NCBI RefSeq assembly: GCF_013170825.1 | Contig: NZ_CP033365.1 | Coordinates: 2,678,001-2,742,000 of the forward strand | Source: Mesorhizobium sp. NZP2298 | Lineage (GTDB): Bacteria; Pseudomonadota; Alphaproteobacteria; Rhizobiales; Rhizobiaceae | Direction: 5' to 3' | Length of the DNA: 64,000 bases | Shown here: in pieces, positions 44,516 to 53,307 of the stretch | Numbering within the stretch: position 1 is the first letter of the stretch | Layout: every line of letters begins with the position of its first letter | Translations under genes and position numbers: made by a program | The notes under the pieces: model-generated | Seen by the model: only the letters and a program-made list of their open reading frames with translations | Told to the model about the DNA's origin: nothing | Database searches by the model: none

Positions 44516-46120
44516 GTGGACGAATTCGACGTTCTGGTCATCGGTTCGGGCTCGGCGGCTTGCTCAGCGGCCCTGAGGGCCGCCAAAGGCGGTCTCAAAG
44601 TGCTGGTCATCGAGAAGACCGAATGGTTGGGCGGTACATCGGCCATGTCCGGAGCCGGTGTATGGATACCGGCCAATCATGTCGCGGCCGAAGCCGGCAT
44701 CGCCGACAGCCGCGAGGATGCGCTCGCCTATCTGCGCGCCGTCGCGCCCGAAGGGTGGGAGCGGAAGGAAGACGCGCTCTGGACTGCCTTCGCCCAGGCG
44801 GCGCCGGATATGCTGCGCTTCCTCTCCGGCAACACGCCGCTCGACTTCCGCCTGATCAACGAGCCCGACCCTTTTGCCGAGGCGCCGGGTGGCAAGCTTT
44901 ACGGCCGCATGCTCTCGCCCAGACCGGTCAGCCGCCGCATCCTGGGCAGGTTCGCATCCAGCCTGCGCCGCTCCACCTTGCCGCACAGTTTCACCTACCA
45001 GGAGATCGTCGACCTGGATCTCTATCATCACCCGATCCGCGCAGGGTTCAAACTCTGGCCGAAGCTTCTTTGGCGATGGCTGACCAATTCCGGGGGGCAA
45101 GGCACGGCACTGATGACTGGGCTGATCAGGGGCTGCCTTGATGCCGGCGTCACCTTCAAGCTGGGAACGCGCGCCATCACCCTGCTGCAGGATCTGGACT
45201 CACGTATTACCGGCGCGGAGGTGGAAAACGAGGGTCAACGAAAGAAGATTGTCGCGCGCAGAGGCGTCGTGATCGCCACGGGTGGCTTCGAATGGGACAA
45301 CGAAATGCGCAAGCGCCATTTCCCCGGTGCATTCGACCGGATCGGTAGTCCGCGCGGCAACGAGGGCGACGGCCAGAAACTTGCGGCGTCCGTCGGCGCG
45401 CAACTGGACCATATGGACCAGGCGAACGTCTATCCCTGCCTGCCGACGCGCTACCAGGGACAACCCCACGGTCTGCCGATGACATTCCAGGCCGAGCCCC
45501 ATTCGATCGTGGTCGACCGTCACGCAAAGCGCTTTATCAGTGAAAACGCCTTCAATATCGGCGAGGCGATCGATGCACGCGGACCCGACGGCGCGCCCAT
45601 CCATCTGCCTTGCTACCTCGTGGGCGATCATCGTTTCCCGCGGACCTCGTTGCCGTTCCGCTGGTACGCCTCCTATGAGCGGGGCTGGGTGAAGAAGGCG
45701 GATACGATTGCCGGCCTTGCCGCAAAACTCGGACTGCCGCCGGCAGCGCTCGAGGAGACGATTGCCCGCTGGAATGGCTTCTGCGCCAAGGGGCACGATG
45801 CGGATTTCCAACGCGGCGAGAACGGTTGGGAGGCATACAAGGCGCATGGCCCGGAGAACCGTCTGAAGCCGATAGACAAGCCTCCCTATGTCGGCATGAC
45901 GATCAATCGCTCTATTCTTGGCACCAAGGGCGGCGCCCGCACCAACGAGCGGGCGCAGGTGGTGAGACCGGACGGCTCGATCATTCCCGGCCTCTACGCG
46001 GCAGGGCTTGCGATGGCCAACCCCATCGGCACGCGCGCCGTAGGGGCCGGCACCACGCTCGGCCCCAACCTGACCTGGGGCTTCATCGCGGCCGAGACGA
46101 TCCTGCATCAGAACAGGTGA
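44516..46120 (+). CDS. FAD-binding dehydrogenase (fumarate-reductase/ketosteroid-dehydrogenase flavoprotein family)
   Basis: 534 residues from GTG 44516, chosen because AGGGGA lies eight bases before it. An ATG at 44495 gives seven more residues but no ribosome site. The FAD fold (VLVIGSGSAACSAALRAAKGGLKVLVIEK, in parts VIGSGSAACSA and VLVIEKTEWLGGTSA) and the C-terminal GLYAAGLAMANPIG with GAGTTLGPNLTWGF match the soluble fumarate reductase/3-ketosteroid dehydrogenase flavoproteins, which insert or remove an alpha-beta double bond. It has its own promoter beside operator 4 and is followed by a hairpin terminator. Confidence 0.87.
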   Translation: MDEFDVLVIGSGSAACSAALRAAKGGLKVLVIEKTEWLGGTSAMSGAGVWIPANHVAAEAGIADSREDALAYLRAVAPEGWERKEDALWTAFAQAAPDMLRFLSGNTPLDFRLINEPDPFAEAPGGKLYGRMLSPRPVSRRILGRFASSLRRSTLPHSFTYQEIVDLDLYHHPIRAGFKLWPKLLWRWLTNSGGQGTALMTGLIRGCLDAGVTFKLGTRAITLLQDLDSRITGAEVENEGQRKKIVARRGVVIATGGFEWDNEMRKRHFPGAFDRIGSPRGNEGDGQKLAASVGAQLDHMDQANVYPCLPTRYQGQPHGLPMTFQAEPHSIVVDRHAKRFISENAFNIGEAIDARGPDGAPIHLPCYLVGDHRFPRTSLPFRWYASYERGWVKKADTIAGLAAKLGLPPAALEETIARWNGFCAKGHDADFQRGENGWEAYKAHGPENRLKPIDKPPYVGMTINRSILGTKGGARTNERAQVVRPDGSIIPGLYAAGLAMANPIGTRAVGAGTTLGPNLTWGFIAAETILHQNR

Positions 46121-46131
46121 TCGCGCACGGA

Positions 46132-46165
46132 AAAGGACGAAGACCTCGGACCGTCGTCCTTTAAA
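46132..46165. terminator. Probable bidirectional terminator after the flavoprotein gene
   Basis: AAAGGACGA (46132-46140) pairs exactly with TCGTCCTTT (46154-46162), then comes AAAAAC on plus. Read on minus, the hairpin is preceded by a T-run. The nine-pair stem lies 11 bases after the flavoprotein stop and marks the end of the island. The opposing importer operon ends well to the right of it, at 46430. Confidence 0.5.
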
Positions 46166-46429
46166 AACAACAAAGATCAGTGTTTGCCACACGTCCTGCG
46201 GGCTCGCCGTGACCATCGACCATGGCGCTTCACAGCCGTATCGGGACGAAATGAGAGGAATTGCCACAGCCAAGGACGAGTGCACTGCACTGAGACCTGC
46301 AACGAGGATTTCCCCGCCCGGTCGAAGACGCCCCCCTGGACTTATGTGCATCATGCCCAGAGCGCTGACGACCTGATGCCCCTCTTTTTCCGTGATTTCG
46401 ATTGGGCATGCGGCGTCATGGAGTTTGTC
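46166..46429. other. Intergenic region between converging units
   Basis: About 265 bases after the hairpin hold no gene I can support. A plus-strand frame beginning at 46184 runs on into the antisense of the ATPase gene and is noise. Confidence 0.4.
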
Positions 46430-47218
46430 TCAGACTTCCTGCCAGAGATCCTCCAGGAGTGCGCGGTCATAGCCGCCGCTTGCCCGCAGAAGCTGGCGCG
46501 AATAGGCGTGCTGGAACTTCCCTTGTGCCAAATCGGAACTAGTCCCGGTTTCCAGGATACGTCCACCGTTCATCACCGCGATCCGGTCGCACATGTAGGC
46601 GATGACCGCCAGATTGTGGCTTACCATGATGGTCGTGAAGCCGCGTTCCCGCCGCAGCCGCCGCAACAGGTTGAGCACCTCCGCCTGCACTGAGACGTCA
46701 AGTGCGGACGTCGGCTCGTCAAGGAGAAGCACCCGGGGTTCCAGAATGATCGCGCGGGCGATCGCTACCCTCTGGCGCTGTCCTCCGGAAAGCTGATGCG
46801 GGAAGCGGAAACGATGCTCTGGCTTCAGCCCGACATCGGCCAGTGCACGTTCAACCCGTTGCTCGATGTCCGGTAGGGAGTGGATGCGGGCTGGCTCCGA
46901 CAGCACCTTGTCGATCGTATGTCGAGGGTGCAGCGATCCATAAGGATCCTGGAACACCATCTGCACGAGGCGACGCTGCGCATGGCTGCGGGAAGGCCGC
47001 GCCTCCGTGCCGTCAATACTGACCGCACCGGCATAGGCGTCGATCAAGCCGGCGACGGCATTCAGCACGGTCGACTTGCCCGATCCGGATTCGCCCACCA
47101 AGCCGAATGCTTCGCCATGAGCGACATCGAACGACACGTTGCGCACGGCGGCCAGCCGCCTTGCGCCCTTGCCGAAGCTGACGCAAAGGTCGGAAATCCG
47201 GATCATCGGCTCGCTCAT
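46430..47218 (-). CDS. Peptide ABC transporter ATPase (DppF/OppF-like)
   Basis: 262 residues from ATG 47218, which overlaps the previous stop (ATGA); a TTG at 47227 is an inferior start. Walker A GESGSGKST, Q-loop VFQDPYGSLHPRHT, signature [15 protein letters not shown], Walker [13 protein letters not shown]. It lacks the longer C-terminal peptide-binding extension of OppF. Last gene of the M81-dpp operon. Confidence 0.92.
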   Translation of the reverse strand: MSEPMIRISDLCVSFGKGARRLAAVRNVSFDVAHGEAFGLVGESGSGKSTVLNAVAGLIDAYAGAVSIDGTEARPSRSHAQRRLVQMVFQDPYGSLHPRHTIDKVLSEPARIHSLPDIEQRVERALADVGLKPEHRFRFPHQLSGGQRQRVAIARAIILEPRVLLLDEPTSALDVSVQAEVLNLLRRLRRERGFTTIMVSHNLAVIAYMCDRIAVMNGGRILETGTSSDLAQGKFQHAYSRQLLRASGGYDRALLEDLWQEV

Positions 47219-48051
47219 TTCGCCCAACCGGCATCGCGCTGCAGGACGGGCAGTTCCGCCCGGTCGTCGCCGAGGCGCGGCACTGAAGCCATCAGGCCAC
47301 GCGCGTAGGGGTGCTGGACCTTGTCGAGATCGCTCGCCTTCACGGTCTCGATCACCTTGCCGGCATACATGATCATCACCCGGTCGCAGAAGGCAGAGAC
47401 CATACCAAGGTCATGGCTGATCAGGATCAGGCTCATGCCGCGTTCACGGACAAGGTCGTCCAGTATGGCGAGGACCTGAAGCTGTACCGTCATATCGAGA
47501 GCGGATGTCGGTTCATCGGCAATGAGCAATTGCGGTTCCGGGACGAGCATCATGGCGATCATGACGCGTTGTCCCATGCCGCCGGAAAGCTGATGTGGAT
47601 AGAGGTGATAGACCGTTTCCGGATCGCGGATCTTCACCGCTTTCAGCGCCTCGATCGCGCTTTCGCGGGCTTGACGGCGGTTGTTGGCGACATGCAGGCG
47701 GTAGGATTCCTCGATCTGGTGCCCGACCTTCATGACAGGATTGAGCGAGAATTTCGGATCCTGCAGCACCATCGAGATGCGCTTGCCGCGGATATGGGGC
47801 ATTTCGGCTTCGGGCAGCTTCAGGAGATCCTGTCCCATGAACGACAGCCTGTCGGCACTCACTCGTCCAGGGGGTGGCACCAGCCGCAAGATCGAGCGCC
47901 CGGTCAGGGATTTGCCGGAGCCGGATTCACCGACGATGCCCAATCTTTCACGTCCAACCGTGAAGCTGACGCCGCGCACCACGTCGACGTCCCCGTGATG
48001 GGACGGGAAGGTGACGCGCAGGTTCTCGACGTCCAGGACCGGCGCGCTCAT
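47215..48051 (-). CDS. Peptide ABC transporter ATPase (DppD/OppD-like)
   Basis: 278 residues. Walker A GESGSGKSL, Q-loop VLQDPKFSLNP, signature LSGGMGQRVMIAMML and Walker [13 protein letters not shown] are intact. The signature GGMGQRV is the usual DppD variant. It ends soon after the HPYARGL box and lacks the cysteine-rich iron-sulfur tail found in many DppD proteins. It pairs with the DppF-like ATPase. Confidence 0.92.
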   Translation of the reverse strand: MSAPVLDVENLRVTFPSHHGDVDVVRGVSFTVGRERLGIVGESGSGKSLTGRSILRLVPPPGRVSADRLSFMGQDLLKLPEAEMPHIRGKRISMVLQDPKFSLNPVMKVGHQIEESYRLHVANNRRQARESAIEALKAVKIRDPETVYHLYPHQLSGGMGQRVMIAMMLVPEPQLLIADEPTSALDMTVQLQVLAILDDLVRERGMSLILISHDLGMVSAFCDRVMIMYAGKVIETVKASDLDKVQHPYARGLMASVPRLGDDRAELPVLQRDAGWAK

Positions 48052-48941
48052 GTCCGCTTCGGGTCCAGCACGTCGCGCAAGCCGTCACCGAGCAGGTTGA
48101 ACCCCAGGCTGACGATGAAGATCGCAATGCCTGGAATGGTCGCCACCCACCATTGGTCGAGCAGATAGTCACGTCCCGTTGAGATCATCGCGCCCCATTC
48201 CGCCGTCGGCGGCTGCGCTCCCAATCCGAGGAAGCCCAGGCCAGCGGCGGTCAGGATGATGCCCGCCATGTCGAGCGTCATGCGCACGATGACCGATGCG
48301 GCGCAAAGTGGCACCATGTGATGCCAGATGATGCGGAAGGCCGAGGCGCCCTGCAATCTCGCCGCCTTGACGAAATCGGTGTTGCGCGCGGTGATCGTCT
48401 CGGCGCGGGCAATGCGCGCGTAAGGCGGCCATGAGGTCAGCGCGATGGCGATGATGGCGCTTTCCAGGCCGGGCCTGATCGCTGCGACGAAGGCCAGCGC
48501 CAGGATGAGCCGCGGGAAGGCGAGGAAGATATCGGTGATGCGCATCAGCACGACGTCGACAGCGCCGCCGAGATAGCCCGACACCGTGCCGATCAGAAGC
48601 CCAATCGGCACGACGATGATGACCACCATGAGGACGATGGTGAGGGTGATGCGCGCGCCATGGGCGACGCGCGAGAAGATGTCACGGCCGAGTTCGTCGG
48701 TCCCGAACCAGTGCTCGGACCCGGGCGGCTGGAGCCTTGTGGCAAGCGATTGCAAGGTCGGCGACTGCAAGGGCAGCGCCGGGGCGAGGACCGCGACCAG
48801 AATCAGCAGCGTGACAATCGCAAGGCCGATCATCGCCAGCGGGTTGAGGCGAAAGGCCAGCCAGTTGCGATACCAGTGACCGATGGAGGCCTGACGCCGC
48901 GAGTGCGGCGTGTCGGTGAGCAGCCATTCGCGTGCCGTCAT
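48048..48941 (-). CDS. Peptide ABC transporter permease (DppC/OppC-like)
   Basis: 297 residues from ATG 48941, preceded by GAGGG. A frame to 49004 overlaps the neighbouring gene more deeply and was rejected. EHWFGTDELGRDIFSRV after the first helix is the DppC signature, and the EAA loop ARLQGASAFRIIWHHMVP lies near residue 210. Five to six membrane helices. Forms the channel with the DppB-like protein. Confidence 0.92.
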   Translation of the reverse strand: MTAREWLLTDTPHSRRQASIGHWYRNWLAFRLNPLAMIGLAIVTLLILVAVLAPALPLQSPTLQSLATRLQPPGSEHWFGTDELGRDIFSRVAHGARITLTIVLMVVIIVVPIGLLIGTVSGYLGGAVDVVLMRITDIFLAFPRLILALAFVAAIRPGLESAIIAIALTSWPPYARIARAETITARNTDFVKAARLQGASAFRIIWHHMVPLCAASVIVRMTLDMAGIILTAAGLGFLGLGAQPPTAEWGAMISTGRDYLLDQWWVATIPGIAIFIVSLGFNLLGDGLRDVLDPKRT

Positions 48942-48951
48942 GCGCGCGCCC

Positions 48952-50022
48952 TCATGTTCGCGCCCTCGGGTCGAGAAGCCGGTAGAGCAGGTCGCAGAAT
49001 ACATTGAGGCAAACGAAGATCGCGCCGATCAGCATGGTGCCGCCGAGCACGGCGTTCATGTCGGCGTTGAACAGCGAGCGGGTGATGTAGAGACCGAGCC
49101 CCGGCCATGCGAACACCGTCTCGGTCAGCACCGCTCCTTCGAGCAAGGACGCGTAGCTCAGCGCGACGACCGTAATCAGCGGCACGACGATGTTGCCAAG
49201 CGCGTGGCGCCAGATCACACGACGTTCCGGCATGCCTTTCGCGCGCGCCGTCAGGATGTATTCCTGGCTGAGCTGGGCCAGCATGAAGCTTCGCGTCATG
49301 CGCGAAACGTAGGCGAGGGTCAGGTAACCGAGCAGGCTCGCCGGCAGCACCAGATGCGAGAGCGCATTGGCGAACACATCCCAGTCACCGGACATCGCGC
49401 TGTCGATGGTAATGAGCCCGGTGACCGGCTCGACCAGGCCATCGTAGCCGATGTCCAGCCTGCCCGGTCCAGCGACGAGGCCGAGCCAGGCGTAGAGGAC
49501 AAGGAGGCCGACAAGGCCCATCCAGAAGATCGGGATCGAGTAGCCGACGAGGCCGACGACGCGCGTGACGTGATCGATCCATCGACCGTGATGGGTGGCG
49601 GCAACGACACCGAGTGGAATACCGACGACGACGCCGATCAGCGTTGCCGCGGTGGCGAGCTCGAGCGTCGCGGGAAAGAATTGCGCCAGGTCATAGAGCA
49701 CCGGACGCGACGTCATCGCCGAGGTGCCGAAATCGCCCTGCACGACCTTGAGGAGGTATATCCAGAATTGCTGATAGATTGGCAGGTCGATGCCGAGTTC
49801 TTGTCTGGCTCGCGCATAGGTCTCGGGCAGCGCGCGGTCGCCGACGATGGCAAGGACCGGGTCTATCGGGACCACGCGCCCGATGATGAAGGTTATGAAG
49901 ATCAGCCCGAGCAGGGTAAGGGCCAGGATGCCGGCAAAGCGGACAAGTTCGTAAGCGAATTCGGTGACGCGCGGTTGCCAGCTGGCAACCGCGCGTCCCG
50001 TCGAAGTCATGTCGCTGGCCAT
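48952..50022 (-). CDS. Peptide ABC transporter permease (DppB/OppB-like)
   Basis: 356 residues. DPVLAIVGDRALPETYARARQELG and GDFGTSAMTSRPV are the DppB periplasmic signature (quoted in two parts), with the EAA loop ARAKGMPERRVIWRHAL and VFAWPGLGLYITRSLFNAD near the end. It begins 21 bases after the receptor gene stops. Confidence 0.92.
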   Translation of the reverse strand: MASDMTSTGRAVASWQPRVTEFAYELVRFAGILALTLLGLIFITFIIGRVVPIDPVLAIVGDRALPETYARARQELGIDLPIYQQFWIYLLKVVQGDFGTSAMTSRPVLYDLAQFFPATLELATAATLIGVVVGIPLGVVAATHHGRWIDHVTRVVGLVGYSIPIFWMGLVGLLVLYAWLGLVAGPGRLDIGYDGLVEPVTGLITIDSAMSGDWDVFANALSHLVLPASLLGYLTLAYVSRMTRSFMLAQLSQEYILTARAKGMPERRVIWRHALGNIVVPLITVVALSYASLLEGAVLTETVFAWPGLGLYITRSLFNADMNAVLGGTMLIGAIFVCLNVFCDLLYRLLDPRART

Positions 50023-50043
50023 CGGCTATGCGATCCCGAACGC

Positions 50044-51624
50044 TTATTTGGTCACGTCATAGTAGAATACCAGGTCGGCGTTCGGTCCCGAGAAAAAGCC
50101 CTTCACATTCTTGCGCATGACCGTCTGTTCGCTTTCCTGGAACATATTGATGAACGGGCCGGATTTCTGCAGCTTGGTCTGCAGGTCAAGATACATCGCC
50201 TTGCGTTTTTCGATGTCGCCTTCCTGAAGTGCCGCACGCGTCTCCTTGGAGATATCCGGGATATCCCAGCTGTTGCGCCAGGCAAGCGGCTTCGAGGTCG
50301 AGGCATCGCTGTTATCGGGGTTGTTGGCGAAGCTGTCGGCGTTCGCGTTCGGATCGAGATAATCCGGTCCCCAGTACATGTAGATCATGTCATGCTGGCG
50401 AGCCCGATACTTGGTCAGCACCTGCTTGATCTCGGCGGCGTTGATCGTGACCTTCACGCCGGCTTGCGCGAACGTCGACTGGATCGATTGGGCGATGCCG
50501 GTGAAAGGCTGGGTGTTACCGGCGTCGAGCCCGATCTCGAAGCCGTTCGGGTAGCCCGCTTCGGCAAGCAGTGCTTTCGCCTTGGCAGGATCGAGCTTGT
50601 AGGGATTGTCTTCCAGCGAGGCGTAGAAGCCGGCGGGCCAGAAGGATTGATGCACGAGCTGCTGGCCTTTCAGGAACGAGTCCGCCATGCCTTGGTAGTC
50701 GATAAGCCAGCGCAGCGCTTCCTGGACCTTCGGGTTCCTCAGGGCCTCCACCTTCTGACTAAGGCCGAGATAGTAGATCGTTGCCTTGGGGAAGGTGCCG
50801 ACCACCAGGTCGGTGTTGCCTTCAATGCCCTTGATCTGGTCGGGTGTCAGGTTGCGCGCGATGTCGATGTCGCCCTTTTCTATGAGCAGACGCTGGGTGG
50901 CGCCTTCGGGCACATGCCTGATGATGACACGTTCCATCTTGGGCGCGCCAAGGCGAAAGCCGGGATTGGCCTCGAGTACCACGGACTCGTTTGCCTTCCA
51001 GGAACGCATCTTGTAGGCGCCCGAGCCGGCGGAGTTGGTCTTCAGCCAGGCATGGCCGAGATCTCCGTCCTTTTCATGCGCCATCGCCTCCTTCTTGTCG
51101 ACGATCGATGAGGTCACCGTGCTCATGAGGTTGAGGACATAGGTCGGCGCGTATTTTTCCGAGACAGTGATGCTCACGGTCGACGCGTCGACTGCCTTGA
51201 CCATGTCCTTGACGTTGTCGGTGGTCCAGCCGAGGCCCTGAAACAGATAGGCGGGTGTCAGGTTGAGCAGAATGACACGTTGCAGCGAGAATGCGACGTC
51301 CTCGGCGGTCACCGGGTTGCCGGAATGAAACTTCAAATTCGATTTCAGTTTGAAGGTGAAGGTCTTGCCGTCATCGCTGACCAAATAGCTTTCGGCCACT
51401 TTTGGCACCAGCTTTTTCATGTCGCCAATCTCGAGGCCCATCAGGCGGTCATAGACATTCACCGCGATTTCGGAATTCGATAGCTCGTAGATCTCGGCTG
51501 GATCCATCGTCACGATATCGTCGATGGCCTTGGCCACCACCAGCGTGTTGGCGGGCGTATCGGCAAGCGCGGGCACCGACAGCATCGCAGCCGCGAGGCA
51601 GAGTCCCAGGAACATGCGTCTCAT
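50044..51624 (-). CDS. Peptide ABC transporter substrate-binding protein (family 5)
   Basis: 526 residues with signal peptide (cleavage after PALA-D). The family 5 pattern is clear: TMDPAEIYELSNSEIAVNVYDRL, LKFHSGNPVTAEDVAFSLQR and GQQLVHQSFWPAG (in parts). It is the periplasmic receptor for peptides or other large amine-containing ligands. It lies 39 bases after the M81 peptidase gene, so import and hydrolysis are co-expressed. Confidence 0.92.
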   Translation of the reverse strand: MRRMFLGLCLAAAMLSVPALADTPANTLVVAKAIDDIVTMDPAEIYELSNSEIAVNVYDRLMGLEIGDMKKLVPKVAESYLVSDDGKTFTFKLKSNLKFHSGNPVTAEDVAFSLQRVILLNLTPAYLFQGLGWTTDNVKDMVKAVDASTVSITVSEKYAPTYVLNLMSTVTSSIVDKKEAMAHEKDGDLGHAWLKTNSAGSGAYKMRSWKANESVVLEANPGFRLGAPKMERVIIRHVPEGATQRLLIEKGDIDIARNLTPDQIKGIEGNTDLVVGTFPKATIYYLGLSQKVEALRNPKVQEALRWLIDYQGMADSFLKGQQLVHQSFWPAGFYASLEDNPYKLDPAKAKALLAEAGYPNGFEIGLDAGNTQPFTGIAQSIQSTFAQAGVKVTINAAEIKQVLTKYRARQHDMIYMYWGPDYLDPNANADSFANNPDNSDASTSKPLAWRNSWDIPDISKETRAALQEGDIEKRKAMYLDLQTKLQKSGPFINMFQESEQTVMRKNVKGFFSGPNADLVFYYDVTK

Positions 51625-51663
51625 TGTTGTCTCCCATTCTTCGTTGATGGCGGATGGCTTGGC

Positions 51664-53160
51664 TCAACCCCCTTGGCTGAGCCGCACCCCGGGACGCAGG
51701 TTCTTGTAGACGACCTGATCGTTCCGGCAGAAATTCGCTCCAGGAGCCTCGACCATGATGATTTCCTGGGCGATCGGTTCGAAATCGGCGCGGAAATGGA
51801 TGGTGCTCTTGACCGCGATGACAGCCTGTTCGGTTGGCTCGATGCCGACGGCGCGCAACAGGCCCTGATCAAGGCATTGGTAGCGGATGCTGCAGACCGC
51901 GACCTGGACATTCGACTTTTCGTCAAGGATGCGCAGGCGCGCCATGAGCCCGAGCGACACGGTGACGCCGCCAAGGATGGCGCCGTGACAAGTGAAGGTT
52001 CCGTTGGAAAGCGCTTCGACACGCACCGTTGCTGCGAAGGGTTCCGGATCGTAGCCGAAGCGGCCGCCAATCACGAGATCGATCTCGGCTCCGACGCCGG
52101 CATCGTGCGCCGCTTGTGCCGCTTCGGGGTCCCACAACAGCCCGAGCGCGCTGTCACGTAGGCCGGCGTCGACCATGGCGCGCAACAATCCCACAGTATC
52201 GGATGTGCCGCCGGCCCCTGGATTGTCCTGAACGTCGGCGAGCACGATCGGCGTGCCCTTGCGGCCATGCACGGCCGCGTAGCCGGCTGCCGCCGCGGGG
52301 CTGAGCATGGGAGCTTCGAACACGGGCTCGGCCGCAAGCAGCCGGCCGAAATGCTCGTCGGCGGCGGCCGTCACCGCGGCCTCACCGGTTCCGTAGGCAA
52401 CGATCGCCGGCCCACATTCGGCAATGTCGGCCGGCGGAAAGCCCATGGCGAGGTCGACATTCAGGACGCCACCGGCCGGCGCGTCCGGCAGGCCGGCGTA
52501 AAGGCCCCGGCAAGGTTCAAGATCAGTGCATTGTGCCGCGAGCGGCACAAGAAAAGGCGCTTTGCGAAATGCCTTGAGAAACGGTTTGCCGTGCTGGATC
52601 CGCTGCCGCAGGAGCGCATAGGTGCGCTGGCCGGTTTCCACCATGTCGATATGCGGATAGGTCCGGTACAGCGCGATCGCGTCCGACAGTTCGACCATCG
52701 CGGCGGTGACATTGGCGTGCAGGTCGAGGCTTGCGACGATCGGAAGATCGGGCCCGGTAATGGCCCGGATGCGGCGCAAGAGCTCGCCTTCACCATCCTC
52801 ATGGGATTCGACGACCATCGCGCCATGGAGGTCGAGATAAACGGCGTCCAGGCTGCCGGCTCGCGCAATGCCCTCGCAGATCATCGTCGATACGCGGTCG
52901 AACGCGTCGTCGGTGACGAAGCCGCAGGGCTCGGCGGAGGCCCAGACGAGCGGCAGGAAGTCACACGTATCGCGCGCGGCGCGGATGAAGCCGCCAATCG
53001 GGATGGCCAGCGGCGAGAAGACATCGAGAATAGCATCACCGGTCGTCATTTCGGGCCAGCCATCGGCACGAACGAAGTCGCCGTAAGACGCGCCGAATGG
53101 TGCGAACGTGTTGGTTTCGTGCTGCAATCCGGCGATGGCGATGCGCGGTCGCGCGGTCAT
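51664..53160 (-). CDS. M81 family metallopeptidase (MlrC-type)
   Basis: 498 residues. M81/MlrC marks: IAGLQHETNTFAP at the start, VYLDLHGAMVVESHEDGEG, VASLDLHANVT, and the C-terminal LADVQDNPGAGGTSDT. The His and Asp/Glu in LHGAM and DLHAN are the expected zinc ligands. MlrC cleaves linearised microcystin and the tetrapeptide in cyanotoxin degradation, but most M81 members have other, unknown substrates. It has no signal peptide and would act in the cytoplasm on ligands brought in by the Dpp-type importer of the same operon. Confidence 0.88.
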   Translation of the reverse strand: MTARPRIAIAGLQHETNTFAPFGASYGDFVRADGWPEMTTGDAILDVFSPLAIPIGGFIRAARDTCDFLPLVWASAEPCGFVTDDAFDRVSTMICEGIARAGSLDAVYLDLHGAMVVESHEDGEGELLRRIRAITGPDLPIVASLDLHANVTAAMVELSDAIALYRTYPHIDMVETGQRTYALLRQRIQHGKPFLKAFRKAPFLVPLAAQCTDLEPCRGLYAGLPDAPAGGVLNVDLAMGFPPADIAECGPAIVAYGTGEAAVTAAADEHFGRLLAAEPVFEAPMLSPAAAAGYAAVHGRKGTPIVLADVQDNPGAGGTSDTVGLLRAMVDAGLRDSALGLLWDPEAAQAAHDAGVGAEIDLVIGGRFGYDPEPFAATVRVEALSNGTFTCHGAILGGVTVSLGLMARLRILDEKSNVQVAVCSIRYQCLDQGLLRAVGIEPTEQAVIAVKSTIHFRADFEPIAQEIIMVEAPGANFCRNDQVVYKNLRPGVRLSQGG

Positions 53161-53307
53161 GGTGAGTGATACCCTTCCAGTCGAGGTCAGTTGCTGATCG
53201 GACGGTATCGAATGCGTGTGCGCCGCACAATTTCGCTAGTCGGCGCAATTCGCTCGCTCACACTCGCTCAAACAAGCGAAGGGTCGCGGGAAGACTGGAA
53301 TAGGCGA

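Noticed and set aside
46184..46693. 169-codon plus-strand frame
   Set aside because: It runs into the antisense of the DppF-like ATPase gene, with no ribosome site or family match.
48910..51111. 733-codon open frame on the plus strand
   Set aside because: It is antisense to the well-supported dppB-like, dppC-like and receptor genes. Long antisense frames are common in high-GC coding DNA, and the translation has no recognisable family.
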